From the NCBI GenBank assembly GCA_034506395.1, contig JAPDPQ010000003.1:98818-162817 (forward strand): a stretch of DNA of 64,000 nt. Direction: 5' to 3'. The first letter of the stretch is position 1. Each line of letters begins with the position of its first letter. This DNA is from a candidate division KSB1 bacterium (GTDB lineage Bacteria > Zhuqueibacterota > Zhuqueibacteria > Thermofontimicrobiales > Thermofontimicrobiaceae). This document shows, piece by piece, positions 1-8,592 of this stretch. The notes beneath the pieces are model-generated. The model was given only the letters and a program-made list of their open reading frames with translations. It was not told the origin of the DNA and did no database searches. Both the position numbers and the translations under genes were made by a program.

Positions 1-1
1 G

Positions 2-190
2 GCCGAAGTGATTTTAAAAGTCACCGGGAGCAAAAGCAAACTGATCTACAAACCGCTGCCTATCGACGATCCAAAAGTGCGGCAGCCAAATATTACACGC
101 GCTCGAACTTTGCTGGGATGGGAGCCAAAGATCGACCTGGAACAGGGATTAAAGAAGACCATCGAATGGTTCAAAACTCAGTTGAAATAG
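2..190 (+). CDS. UDP-glucuronate decarboxylase-like NAD-dependent epimerase, C-terminal fragment
   Basis: Only the last 62 codons are inside the window; the gene begins upstream. The visible tail has the pattern PLPIDDPKVRQPNITRA followed by LGWEPKIDLEQGL, which is the substrate-domain end of extended short-chain dehydrogenases, especially UDP-glucuronate decarboxylase (UXS), which makes UDP-xylose. The NAD-binding GxxGxxG motif is outside the window, so UXS and a related UDP-sugar epimerase cannot be told apart with certainty. The next gene, a GT9 glycosyltransferase, overlaps its end and fits a surface-polysaccharide setting. Confidence 0.8.
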   Translation, partial: AEVILKVTGSKSKLIYKPLPIDDPKVRQPNITRARTLLGWEPKIDLEQGLKKTIEWFKTQLK

Positions 191-1290
191 CAATTCCTCA
201 CCGGCATATCTATGCGCCAAAGTCGATTTTGGTGATCAGGTTCAGCTCCATCGGAGATATTTTATTGACCACTCCGGTTGTGCGACTGCTGAAGACACAG
301 TTTCCAGATTGCCAGATCGATTTCGTGGTGAAAGAGGAGTTTGCCGAACTATTGGTCAAAAATCCCAATATCGCTCAGCTCTATCGTTATAGCAAAACCA
401 ATTCTAATCGTTCGCTGAAGGAAATAAAGCAGCAGATCCGAGCACACCGGTACGATCTCATCGTGGATCTGCATAAGAATTTCCGAAGTTATTATCTCAG
501 TTTTGGAAGCCGAGCACAACGAATAGTGCGCTATCGCAAAGGGGTTCTTCGACGCTGGTTGTTGGTCCAATTCAAACTATTTCGAGATCGACCAGTCATA
601 CCGATCTTTCAGCGCTATTTGAACACGCTATTGCCGTACCAGTTGTCCAATGAATTGTTGCAATTAGAAATATTCGTCCCAGAACAAATTGTAACGCGGG
701 TTGAAAAACAATACGGCAATTTTATCCGAGGTTCATTGGGACCAATTATAGGAATCGCCTCAGGGGCAAAACACGAGACCAAAAGATGGACGGCAGAAGG
801 ATTCAATGCAGTTATCCGCTTCTTTATTGAACAACAGAATGCACGAGTCATCCTGTTCGGTGGCGCTACCGATGTTGATTTTATCAACCAGCTTCAATTT
901 TCCAGAGGTGATCATGTTCTCAACGTAGCTGGTCAATTATCGTTACTAGAAACTGCGGCACTGATGGCCCATTGTGATCTAATGTTGACCAACGATAGTG
1001 GCTTGATGCACCTGGCAACTGCATTGAGAAAAAAAGTCGTGGCGATCTTTGGCAGTACCACCGAACAATTGGGATTTTTCCCTTATTTGACAGAATATCT
1101 CGTCGTCCAAAATGATATGCTTTCCTGTCGTCCGTGTTCGCATATCGGAAGGAAACGGTGCCCGAAGGGTCATTTTAAATGTATGAAGGACATTTCCGCT
1201 GACCAGGTGATCGCGGCCATGTTGAAGTTATTAAATGAACCTGTGAGAACTGTAAAAATATCCCAATGCCTTTCACAGGAAAAGGGATAA
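166..1290 (+). CDS. Glycosyltransferase family 9 (heptosyltransferase-like)
   Basis: About 374 residues, the usual length for ADP-heptose:LPS heptosyltransferases (GT9, GT-B fold). The N-terminal Rossmann half starts with VIRFSSIGDILLTTPVVR. The C-terminal donor-binding half has TNDSGLMHLATAL and VAIFGSTTEQ, followed by a late cysteine cluster (CRPC, RCP, KCM) that is common in RfaF-type proteins. An earlier in-frame ATG at 118 lies deep inside the preceding gene; ATG 166 gives a 25-base overlap and an N-terminus closer to the family norm, although its ribosome site is weak. It probably acts at the inner membrane in lipopolysaccharide core or related glycan assembly. The exact sugar transferred is not shown by the sequence. 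Confidence 0.85.
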   Translation: MVQNSVEIAIPHRHIYAPKSILVIRFSSIGDILLTTPVVRLLKTQFPDCQIDFVVKEEFAELLVKNPNIAQLYRYSKTNSNRSLKEIKQQIRAHRYDLIVDLHKNFRSYYLSFGSRAQRIVRYRKGVLRRWLLVQFKLFRDRPVIPIFQRYLNTLLPYQLSNELLQLEIFVPEQIVTRVEKQYGNFIRGSLGPIIGIASGAKHETKRWTAEGFNAVIRFFIEQQNARVILFGGATDVDFINQLQFSRGDHVLNVAGQLSLLETAALMAHCDLMLTNDSGLMHLATALRKKVVAIFGSTTEQLGFFPYLTEYLVVQNDMLSCRPCSHIGRKRCPKGHFKCMKDISADQVIAAMLKLLNEPVRTVKISQCLSQEKG

Positions 1291-1417
1291 TCGCAAGATT
1301 CAATCTCGGCCTCTTTACAGATGGCATTTTAGGGAGAAAGGTTTGTCCCCAAATTTGGCAAAATCCATGGGACGAGAGAAGCAGTTACACATATAACTTT
1401 CGGAGGTTAATTCCATT

Positions 1418-1765
1418 TTGAACTCAGAGGAGTTGAGTCATTATATTGCCCAGCTCAGCTTGGAGAAAAAGGCAGAGCATGTGGTGATCATGGACCTCAG
1501 AGAACTCACCACCATCACCGACTATTTCATTATCTGTTCTGGAGAATCGGATCTTCAGGTCAAGGCGATCTGCGATCATATTACCGAACGCTTGGAACAA
1601 CAGAATATCAAAATTTGGCATGTCGAGGGATATCAACATTTAAACTGGGTGTTGTTGGATCTGGTGGATGTAGTGGTTCATATTTTTCGTCCCGAGGTGC
1701 GCGATTTTTATGCTTTAGAACGGCTGTGGGGTGATGCAAAAATCATTGAGGTGGTGGACAGATGA
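1418..1765 (+). CDS. rsfS: Ribosomal silencing factor RsfS (Iojap family)
   Basis: The 115-residue protein is collinear with RsfS/Iojap: VVIMDLRELTTITDYFIICSG, then QVKAICDHI, WHVEGYQHLNWVLLDL and VVHIFRPEVRDFYALERLW. Family members bind L14 of the large ribosomal subunit and block subunit joining under nutrient limitation. The start is TTG, supported by a GGAGGT site at 1402-1407, ten bases upstream. Its last bases overlap the argS start (ATGA-type junction), so the two genes are probably translationally coupled. The preceding gap of about 127 bases shows no further gene. Confidence 0.93.
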   Translation: MNSEELSHYIAQLSLEKKAEHVVIMDLRELTTITDYFIICSGESDLQVKAICDHITERLEQQNIKIWHVEGYQHLNWVLLDLVDVVVHIFRPEVRDFYALERLWGDAKIIEVVDR

Positions 1766-3414
1766 TCGATATTGAGCAATATCTTCAAAATAGTATCGCA
1801 ACAGCTTTACGTCGTTTATCCTTCGATCCAAGCCAGATCATGATCAAATTGGAGCCGCCGAAGCAAAATCAGTTTGGCGATCTTGCCTGCAATATCGCGC
1901 TGCAATTGGCATCGCAACAGAAGCGCGCTCCGCGAGCGATTGCTGAGGCGATCATGTCGGGGCTGGAGCTCGACCCAGGCATGGTCGAAAAAGTGGAGAT
2001 TGCTGGGCCTGGCTTCATCAATTTCCATCTCGGATGGGGGTATTATCGACAAGCATTGCTGAACATTCTTCACCAGGGAACTGAATTTGGTCAGGCCACT
2101 TGGGGGAATGGCGTTAAAATGCAGATCGAGTTCGTCAGTGCTAATCCTACTGGGCCATTGAATGTCGTCAGCGCGCGCGCTGCCGCCGTCGGCGATGTGA
2201 TGGTCAACCTTTATCGAGCTGTGGGATTCGCTGCCGATCGAGAATATTATATCAATGATGCTGGGCGACAGGTGAGGCTATTGGGTGCTTCGGTGAGTTC
2301 CCGATACATGGAGCTATTCGGCCATCGTGAACCCTTTCCAGAGGAAGGTTATCATGGCGAATATGTGAAAGATTTAGCCAAAGAGATCGCCGATGAATAT
2401 GGTGATCGGTTTTGTCAGCTTACTATCGATGAGCGACAGGAGCAATTGTCAAAAATCGCTTTAGAGAAAATGATCGCGCTTCATCAACAGATGATGCAGC
2501 AGTATGGGGTGAAATTCGATACCTGGTTTCCCGAGAGCCAGTTGCGCGCGGCCGAAGCGCACCTTGCCGTTCTGAGGGAATTGGAGCAAGCTGGGTATAC
2601 ATATCAGGAGCAAGGTGCAATTTGGTTTCGTTCCACCCTGTTCGGCGATGAGAAAGATCGGGTATTGATCACCAGCGAGGGAGAGCCAACCTACTTCTTG
2701 GTGGACATTGCCTATCATCGAAATAAATATCAGCGAGGGTATGAAAAACTGTATGACATTTGGGGGCCAGATCATCATGGCTATATTCCCAGAATGGCAG
2801 CAGCGATTCAAGCCCTCGGCTATCCAAAGGACAGCTTTCATGTGGAGATCGTACAGCAGGTCAATTTGCTGCGCGCTGGAGAGGTCGTAAAAATGTCCAA
2901 GCGGGCGGGTCAAATCATTACCATGGAAGAGCTAATCCAAGAAGTCGGCGTCGATGCCGCCAGGTTCTTCTTCGTCAATCGCAAATGCTCCAGCCATCTC
3001 GATTTCGATATCGATTTGGCTAAAAAGCAGTCGGATGAAAACCCAGTCTATTACGTCCAATATGCCCATGCTCGAATTTTTAATATCATCAAATTTGCTG
3101 AGCAACAGGGCTATCGCATTGAACTGGACGCCGATCTCACCCGGCTGCAGCAGGAGGAGGAACGGCTATTGATCAAAAGGTTGCTTCAGTACCCTGAAAT
3201 CATCTCCAGGGCGGCCCAGTTCTGGGAGCCCCATTTGTTGACGAATTATTTGCAGGAGCTGGCAGCGGTTTTTCATCACTTTTATCAGAAACATCGGGTG
3301 GTCACCGAAGATGCACCGCTCACTCGGGCGCGGCTCTTGTTATGTCAGGCAACACAGATCGTGTTCGCCAATGGGTTAAGGATCTTGGGCATCACTGCTC
3401 CAGAGCGTATGTAG
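1762..3414 (+). CDS. argS: Arginyl-tRNA synthetase with a degenerate HIGH motif
   Basis: The 550 residues match class I ArgRS. An N-terminal tRNA-recognition domain (about residues 1-90) is followed by the catalytic domain starting with FVSANPTGPL. Then come YINDAGRQVRLLG, WGPDHHGYIPRM, and the second signature VKMSKRAGQIITMEELIQEVG. The C-terminal DALR anticodon domain carries NPVYYVQYAHARI and ends LRILGITAPERM. Where most ArgRS read PLHVGHGR, this protein reads PLNVVSAR, so both histidines of the HIGH signature are absent. The rest of the active site looks intact and the frame is open, so the gene is unlikely to be dead. It overlaps rsfS by four bases. Confidence 0.95.
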   Translation: MIDIEQYLQNSIATALRRLSFDPSQIMIKLEPPKQNQFGDLACNIALQLASQQKRAPRAIAEAIMSGLELDPGMVEKVEIAGPGFINFHLGWGYYRQALLNILHQGTEFGQATWGNGVKMQIEFVSANPTGPLNVVSARAAAVGDVMVNLYRAVGFAADREYYINDAGRQVRLLGASVSSRYMELFGHREPFPEEGYHGEYVKDLAKEIADEYGDRFCQLTIDERQEQLSKIALEKMIALHQQMMQQYGVKFDTWFPESQLRAAEAHLAVLRELEQAGYTYQEQGAIWFRSTLFGDEKDRVLITSEGEPTYFLVDIAYHRNKYQRGYEKLYDIWGPDHHGYIPRMAAAIQALGYPKDSFHVEIVQQVNLLRAGEVVKMSKRAGQIITMEELIQEVGVDAARFFFVNRKCSSHLDFDIDLAKKQSDENPVYYVQYAHARIFNIIKFAEQQGYRIELDADLTRLQQEEERLLIKRLLQYPEIISRAAQFWEPHLLTNYLQELAAVFHHFYQKHRVVTEDAPLTRARLLLCQATQIVFANGLRILGITAPERM

Positions 3415-3541
3415 CATCTCAAATCTAACAAGGCCAATTTTGAGGCAACGTTTCGATCTCGGTTGAATGGATCGAAAAAGTTATCGTTCACTAAATTTGT
3501 AGCTTCGATCATCCTTTGAATCATCATCTTGGGAGCAAATT

Positions 3542-4444
3542 ATGAGCGTTCTGGTGGTCGGCTCTGTCGCCCTTGATACAGTGGAAACGCCATTTGGCAA
3601 GGTCGACGACGCCATTGGCGGCTCGGCAACTTATTTCAGCGCAGCCGCGAGTTATTTTACAGATGTCAATATCGTTGCCGTGGTCGGCGAAGATTTTCCG
3701 ATCGACCAAATCAAATTTCTCCAAGCCCGCGGTGTGAATCTCGATGGACTTGTGGTCAAACCTGGAAAAACATTCCGGTGGGGTGGAAAATATGATTTCG
3801 ATCTCAATCAGCGGGAAACGCTTTTCACCCATTTGAACGTGTTCGAAAATTTCGACCCGAAATTGCCCGAACACTATCGAAACACCCCTTATCTATTTTT
3901 GGCAAACATACATCCAGAACTCCAGCTCAAAGTGCTCCATCAAATGTCCCAGCCGAAATTGGTCGTGATGGACACCATGAACTTCTGGATCGAACGGACG
4001 CCTGCGCCACTCGCAGAGGTTTTGAAACGTGTCGATATCTTGATTGTAAATGATTCTGAAGTCCGTCAATTGGCTCAAACGCCCAATTTGTTTATTGGAG
4101 CGAAGCGAATCCAAAAGATGGGCCCAAAAATTATTGTGATGAAGAAGGGGGAACATGGAGCGCTATTGGTGCATGATGGCCAATACTTCTGGGCCCCAGC
4201 ATTTCCCTTGGAACAACTCCAGGACCCAACTGGCGCGGGAGATACTTTTGCTGGTGGATTTGTCGGTTATTTGGCCAAAGTTGATGATCCGTCTCCGGCT
4301 CATCTGAGAAAAGCGGTCATCTACGGCAGCACGCTCGCTTCCTTCTGCGTGGAACAGTTCAGCCTCAGGGGGCTCAAGAACCTTTCTCCCCAGCAGATCG
4401 AGCACCGCTATCGGCAGTTTATCGATATGGTCAAATGCGATTAA
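3542..4444 (+). CDS. PfkB-family carbohydrate/nucleoside kinase
   Basis: A 300-residue ribokinase-fold protein. The N-terminus has VGSVALDTVETPFG and GGSATYFSAAAS; the C-terminus has the catalytic anion-hole signature DPTGAGDTFAGGF, whose aspartate is the family catalytic base. KKGEHGALL is the usual ATP-domain strand. A GGGAG site lies just upstream of the ATG. PfkB members phosphorylate sugars or nucleosides; the substrate here cannot be assigned. The nearby YjbQ protein, ECF ATPase and purine permease suggest cofactor or nucleoside salvage, but that is inference. A second, divergent PfkB kinase lies at 7617. Confidence 0.88.
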   Translation: MSVLVVGSVALDTVETPFGKVDDAIGGSATYFSAAASYFTDVNIVAVVGEDFPIDQIKFLQARGVNLDGLVVKPGKTFRWGGKYDFDLNQRETLFTHLNVFENFDPKLPEHYRNTPYLFLANIHPELQLKVLHQMSQPKLVVMDTMNFWIERTPAPLAEVLKRVDILIVNDSEVRQLAQTPNLFIGAKRIQKMGPKIIVMKKGEHGALLVHDGQYFWAPAFPLEQLQDPTGAGDTFAGGFVGYLAKVDDPSPAHLRKAVIYGSTLASFCVEQFSLRGLKNLSPQQIEHRYRQFIDMVKCD

Positions 4445-4669
4445 CATATCTATTGACTTTGGTCTTAACTGAGCAAAAAATCAAGCTCCTTTTTCAAATT
4501 GTTATTCGTGCTTCTCAACATCATCAAATATCCAGAGAAGCTAATCGATGAGATGGATCGAAAAATGTCTCGAAATTCATCCTCGCTGACTGGATGATGA
4601 CTTTATGCTTTTTAATTAAAATTTGGGCAAAAAAAATAGCGGACAAAAGACGGATCGAAATGCTCATCA

Positions 4670-5089
4670 ATGAAAGTATTGACAGATTATATTCCAATTT
4701 CTACTCGAGGCTTCACTGACATTGTCGATATTACTGATAAAGTTGCCTCTCTGATTGATCGATCAGAACTTCAGTCTGGGCTGGCGACTGTTTTTATTTC
4801 AGGATCGACGGCAGGGGTGACGACCATTGAATATGAGCCAGGTTTGATTCGGGACTTGCCTGAGGCATTTGAGAAAGTGGCTCCAATGAGCCAGCGCTAT
4901 CATCACGACGCCACTTGGCACGATGGCAACGGTTTTGCTCATGTCCGCGCCGCGCTTTTGGGTGCTTCGCTCAGCGTTCCTTTTAAAGACAAACGCTTGT
5001 TGCTGGGCACTTGGCAACAAATTGTGGTAGTCGATTTCGATAATCGGCCGCGCCGGCGCGAAGTGGTGGTCCAACTCATGGGAGCTTAG
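4670..5089 (+). CDS. YjbQ/UPF0047 family protein (secondary thiamine-phosphate synthase type)
   Basis: The 139-residue single domain matches UPF0047: FTDIVDITDKV near the N-terminus, VFISGSTAGVTTIEYEPGL, HHDATWHDGNGFAHVRAALLGASLSVPF, and the end LLLGTWQQIVVVDFDNRPRRREVVVQLMG. The conserved histidines and the E-x-N/D pattern form the family's metal/phosphate site. YjbQ of E. coli has weak thiamine-phosphate synthase activity, but the physiological role of most members is not settled. The ribosome site is weak. Only six bases separate its stop from the ECF ATPase start, so the two are probably cotranscribed. Confidence 0.88.
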   Translation: MKVLTDYIPISTRGFTDIVDITDKVASLIDRSELQSGLATVFISGSTAGVTTIEYEPGLIRDLPEAFEKVAPMSQRYHHDATWHDGNGFAHVRAALLGASLSVPFKDKRLLLGTWQQIVVVDFDNRPRRREVVVQLMGA

Positions 5090-5095
5090 CGGCTC

Positions 5096-5914
5096 ATGAT
5101 CGAATTGGTAGATGTAAGCTATTTTTATGAGTCAGCAGAGCAAGGATCGATCCCAGCTCTCCGTCACATCACCTGGCAGTTTCGTGAAGGCGAATACGTT
5201 GCAATGATGGGGCGCAATAATAGTGGCAAGACCACCTTAGCCCGTTGTCTCAATGCGCTCTTGATTCCGCAACAAGGTACAGTGTGGGTCGACGGTCTCA
5301 ACAGCCAAGAACCTCAAAACATCATTCCAATCCGGAAAAAAGTGGGCATGGTGTTTCAGAACCCGGACAACCAGATCGTCGCAACCACGGTCGAAACAGA
5401 GATCGCATTTGGTCTAGAGAACCTCGGCATCCCAACTGATAGGATGCGCGAGATCGTGACCGCTAATCTGGAGCGATTTGGTTTGACACGGTACCGTAAC
5501 TATCCGCCTCATCTTCTCTCAGGTGGAGAGAAACAACGGCTGGCGATCGCTTCAATATTAGCCATGAATCCTAAATATCTGGTGCTCGATGAACCCAGTT
5601 CCATGCTCGATGCCACTGGTCGACGGGAACTAATGGCAATTTTAAATGAAATCAAAGCGGAAAATGCGAGCAAGCCGGTCGAAGATCGCACGGCCATCCT
5701 ATTCATCACTCAATTTCCGGAAGAAGCTTTGCCGGCGGATCGTTTGATTCTCCTGGATCAGGGCCAAATTGTCTGCGATGGACCGCCCAAAAAAGTGTTC
5801 CAAAATGTCGAGCAAATCAAGTCGTTGGGATTAGAAGTTCCGGTAGAATTTGAAATCCTCCCATGGCTTAAGGCGCAGGGACTTGATTTAGAAGTTTTGA
5901 ATGAATTTCTCTAA
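5096..5914 (+). CDS. Energy-coupling-factor (ECF) type ABC transporter ATPase
   Basis: The 272 residues contain one ABC domain close to EcfA/CbiO. Walker A is GRNNSGKTT (about residues 40-48), the Q-loop reads MVFQNPDNQIVATTVE, the signature is LLSGGEKQRLAIAS, and Walker B is YLVLDEPSSMLD. The FQNPDNQ and AFGLEN stretches are typical of ECF ATPases, which power vitamin, cobalt or nickel uptake. No EcfT or substrate-binding S component is next to it, so partners must be encoded elsewhere. Coupling to the YjbQ gene (six-base gap) makes a vitamin substrate plausible but not shown. Confidence 0.87.
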   Translation: MIELVDVSYFYESAEQGSIPALRHITWQFREGEYVAMMGRNNSGKTTLARCLNALLIPQQGTVWVDGLNSQEPQNIIPIRKKVGMVFQNPDNQIVATTVETEIAFGLENLGIPTDRMREIVTANLERFGLTRYRNYPPHLLSGGEKQRLAIASILAMNPKYLVLDEPSSMLDATGRRELMAILNEIKAENASKPVEDRTAILFITQFPEEALPADRLILLDQGQIVCDGPPKKVFQNVEQIKSLGLEVPVEFEILPWLKAQGLDLEVLNEFL

Positions 5915-6233
5915 TCATTCAAAATGGAAATCCTGGCCGAAACTAGCTCTTTGTTCATGATATTGAACTGTTATTCTGGCTGGCTCATCATTAAAACCCG
6001 ACTTTCAATCGGAATAATGTCGAGAATAAGCTGTTTGGTTCCGATTTGGGCTGAAAAGGATTCAAAACTAAGTTTTGTGAGAAAATTTGAAAAGGCATGT
6101 TTCTAAGGAAAGGATTTCATTTATTCAAATGGAACGCCTTGCTCGGTTGCAGCAATTCGTCTTTCTGATTTAGTGTGGTCATCAATAACCAATCGACCCG
6201 ACGAAGCGATTTTACAGAAAAAGGAGCATTGCA
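5915..6233 (+). other. Intergenic stretch, nothing recognised apart from a ribosome site
   Basis: The 319 bases between the ECF ATPase and the purine permease hold no convincing gene. A 60-codon frame at 5924-6106 has no ribosome site and no recognisable protein pattern. I looked for a purine riboswitch ahead of the permease and did not recognise one. The only clear element is the AAGGAG ribosome site at 6221-6226, seven bases before the ATG at 6234. Confidence 0.5.
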
Positions 6234-7535
6234 ATGCGGCGTTTTTTTAAATTCGATCAACTCGGCACCAACTATCGCCGGGAAATTCTTGCTGGCATTA
6301 CGACGTTCATCACCATGTCTTACATCATCATCGTCAATCCAGCGATCCTGGAGGCGGCACACATGCCGAAAGACGCGGTGATGGTCGCCACGATTTTGAC
6401 TGCCTTCTTTGGGACTGTCTGTCTGGGCATCTATTCCAACCGTCCTTTTGCTATCGCGCCTTATATGGGTGAGAACGCCTTCATTGCCTATACCGTGGTC
6501 AATGTGTTGGGCTACACCTGGCAAACCGCCTTGGGTGCGATCTTTGTCGGGGGCGTGTTGTTCACGGTCCTGACATTGCTACGCGTGCGGACCTGGCTGG
6601 TGGAGGTCATTCCTCAGAGCCTGAAATATAGCTTCGCCGTCGGTATCGGCTTGTTCCTCACCTTGATCGGCTTGAATGAGACCGGAATCGTCTCTGTAGG
6701 GGTGGCTTCGGCCCCGCTCAAGCTGGGCAACATCGCCGATCCGAAAGCGCTTCTGGCCATCCTGGGATTCGTGCTGATCGGTTTCCTGATGCTGATTCGA
6801 ATCCGGGGCGCAATCCTGATCGGCATTTTAAGCGTCACGGTGCTCTCTTATATTCTTGGACTTTCGGAAACCCCTGAAAAATTCATGAGTATGCCCCCAA
6901 GCTTAAAGCCAATTCTCCTTCAATTAGATATCGCAGGCGCACTCACCTGGGGATTTTTCGCAGTCATTCTGACGGTTTTTGTCATGGATTTCGTTGATAC
7001 TATGGGGACGTTGATCGGGCTCTCTGCCCGTGCAAACCTATTAGATGAGCGGGGCAATTTGCCTCAGATTGAAAAACCGATGCTGATCGATGCGCTTTCC
7101 ACGGTGCTCGGTGCCCTATTGGGAACCACCACAAGCGGCGTCTATATTGAATCGGCTGCTGGCATTGAAGAAGGCGGGAGAAGCGGATTCACTTCGGTGG
7201 TCACCGGGGTGCTATTCCTCTTGGCTCTATTCTTCGCCCCATTTTTAACCGCTATCCCAGCGTTCGCTTATGGCCCAGCATTGATGATCGTCGGATTATT
7301 AATGTTAGAGCCAATCAAAAAAATTGATTTTTCCGATTACAGCGAGCTGATCCCAGCGTTCTGCACCATTGTGCTGATGAGTTTCACATTCAACATCGGA
7401 ATCGGGATGACGGCCGGGTTTGTTCTTTATCCATTGTTCAAATTGCTGGCTGGAAGACCGCAACACATCCATCCGGGAATGTGGGTCCTATTTGTATTAT
7501 CGCTTTTGTTTTATATTTTCTATCCGTATCACTAA
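6234..7535 (+). CDS. NCS2/AzgA-like purine permease
   Basis: A 433-residue integral membrane protein with about 12-14 hydrophobic segments. It matches the AzgA branch of the nucleobase-ascorbate (NCS2) family: REILAGITTFITMSYIIIVNP at the N-terminus, PYMGENAFIAYTV, IPQSLKYSFAVGIGLFLTLIG, and DTMGTLIGLSARANLLDERG. The late GTTTSGVYIESAAGIEEGG segment is the family's conserved substrate region. Members of this branch import hypoxanthine, guanine or adenine with protons. The AAGGAG site seven bases upstream supports the ATG. Stand-alone gene, probably its own transcription unit. Confidence 0.92.
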   Translation: MRRFFKFDQLGTNYRREILAGITTFITMSYIIIVNPAILEAAHMPKDAVMVATILTAFFGTVCLGIYSNRPFAIAPYMGENAFIAYTVVNVLGYTWQTALGAIFVGGVLFTVLTLLRVRTWLVEVIPQSLKYSFAVGIGLFLTLIGLNETGIVSVGVASAPLKLGNIADPKALLAILGFVLIGFLMLIRIRGAILIGILSVTVLSYILGLSETPEKFMSMPPSLKPILLQLDIAGALTWGFFAVILTVFVMDFVDTMGTLIGLSARANLLDERGNLPQIEKPMLIDALSTVLGALLGTTTSGVYIESAAGIEEGGRSGFTSVVTGVLFLLALFFAPFLTAIPAFAYGPALMIVGLLMLEPIKKIDFSDYSELIPAFCTIVLMSFTFNIGIGMTAGFVLYPLFKLLAGRPQHIHPGMWVLFVLSLLFYIFYPYH

Positions 7536-7580
7536 AAACACGAACCGAAATTAGACAAAGGCAACTGCGCGATATTTTTT

Positions 7581-7600
7581 TATAAGAAGCTTTTCTTATA
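7581..7600. other. AT-rich perfect palindrome before the second PfkB gene
   Basis: TATAAGAA and TTCTTATA are perfect inverted arms around a four-base GCTT centre, ending 16 bases before the ATG at 7617. A run of T precedes rather than follows it on the + strand, so it is not a standard terminator for the permease gene. It could be an operator or a weak hairpin at the 5' end of the kinase transcript. Function is unknown. Confidence 0.3.
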
Positions 7601-7616
7601 GCAATAGCAGGTGGCA

Positions 7617-8555
7617 ATGAAAATCGGAGTTATTGGGACCTTCATCAAAGATCATATCAAGCTCAGCACCGGGGATGAAGTGGATAGCTTTGGTGGGATT
7701 TTTTACACTGTTTCGATCCTGAGCAATTTGATTTCTGCCGGGGATGAAATTTATCCGGTCTGCTATTTGGGAACTGATATTTATAATTCTATCACCCAGC
7801 GGTTGGCGGAGTTGCCCGGTGTTAAAGAATACGGCATTCGGAAGATTGATCAGCCTAATACCGCGGTGACATTGATCTATCACACCACCGAGCAACGGTT
7901 TGAATACCTCTCCCATCGTCTCCCGCCAATCGAACTGGATCATATTCGGTCGATCGGCGTGATGGATGCATGGCTCGTGAACTTCATCACTGGCTTCGAG
8001 ATGTCATTGCCCTGCTTTCAGCAATTCCGAAGCCAAGTTCCGGGATTGGTATATGTGGATTATCATAGTCTCTCGCTGGACATTCAACCTGACGGATTGC
8101 GCGTGCTGCGCTATCGGCCAGACTGGAGAGAGTGGCTAAGCGGTATCGATGTAGTTCAAATGAATGAAGCAGAAGCCGCCTCGGTACTGAATCTATCAGC
8201 ACCTTCGGATTCTCAATTATCTAATCTCGGCTGCCAAATTTTGGAACTTGGGGTTAAAGTCTGTCATATCACTCGTGGCTCTAATGGTTCGTTCCTATTT
8301 GTAAAAAAGGGATCAAAACAGGAATTTTATCAGATTCCAGCCATGCCGCTGAAAACCGTAGTAGACGTAACTGGCTGTGGGGATGCATTTGCTGCTGGTT
8401 TTTTGGTTCATTATTTGAACCGAGGCGACGCGCTCGAAGCAACGCGCTATGCCAATCGAGTTGCTGGATTGAACTGCACTTTCAGCGGCACAGAACAATT
8501 ACCAGAACTGAAAACCATGCTAAAAGATGCTGGGGTTGAATCATCGGCTTTTTAA
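7617..8555 (+). CDS. PfkB-family kinase
   Basis: About 312 residues in the ribokinase fold. It starts MKIGVIGTFIKDHI, has a GGIFYTVSILSNL lid region, MNEAEAASVLN before the ATP half, ITRGSNGSFLF, and the catalytic signature DVTGCGDAFAAGFL. The second position of the GAGD motif is cysteine (TGCGD), a variant seen in some family members. ATG 7617 is preferred because an AGGT stretch lies just upstream; GTG at 7611 is an alternative that adds two residues. The substrate is not identifiable. It is followed closely by an RmlD-like reductase, so a sugar-nucleotide context is possible. Confidence 0.85.
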   Translation: MKIGVIGTFIKDHIKLSTGDEVDSFGGIFYTVSILSNLISAGDEIYPVCYLGTDIYNSITQRLAELPGVKEYGIRKIDQPNTAVTLIYHTTEQRFEYLSHRLPPIELDHIRSIGVMDAWLVNFITGFEMSLPCFQQFRSQVPGLVYVDYHSLSLDIQPDGLRVLRYRPDWREWLSGIDVVQMNEAEAASVLNLSAPSDSQLSNLGCQILELGVKVCHITRGSNGSFLFVKKGSKQEFYQIPAMPLKTVVDVTGCGDAFAAGFLVHYLNRGDALEATRYANRVAGLNCTFSGTEQLPELKTMLKDAGVESSAF

Positions 8556-8592
8556 AAAGAGGAGCACCAATCGCATTGTTTAGGGGTTCGAA

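Noticed and set aside
5924..6106. 60-codon frame after the ECF ATPase gene
   Set aside because: No ribosome site and no recognisable features; probably chance.
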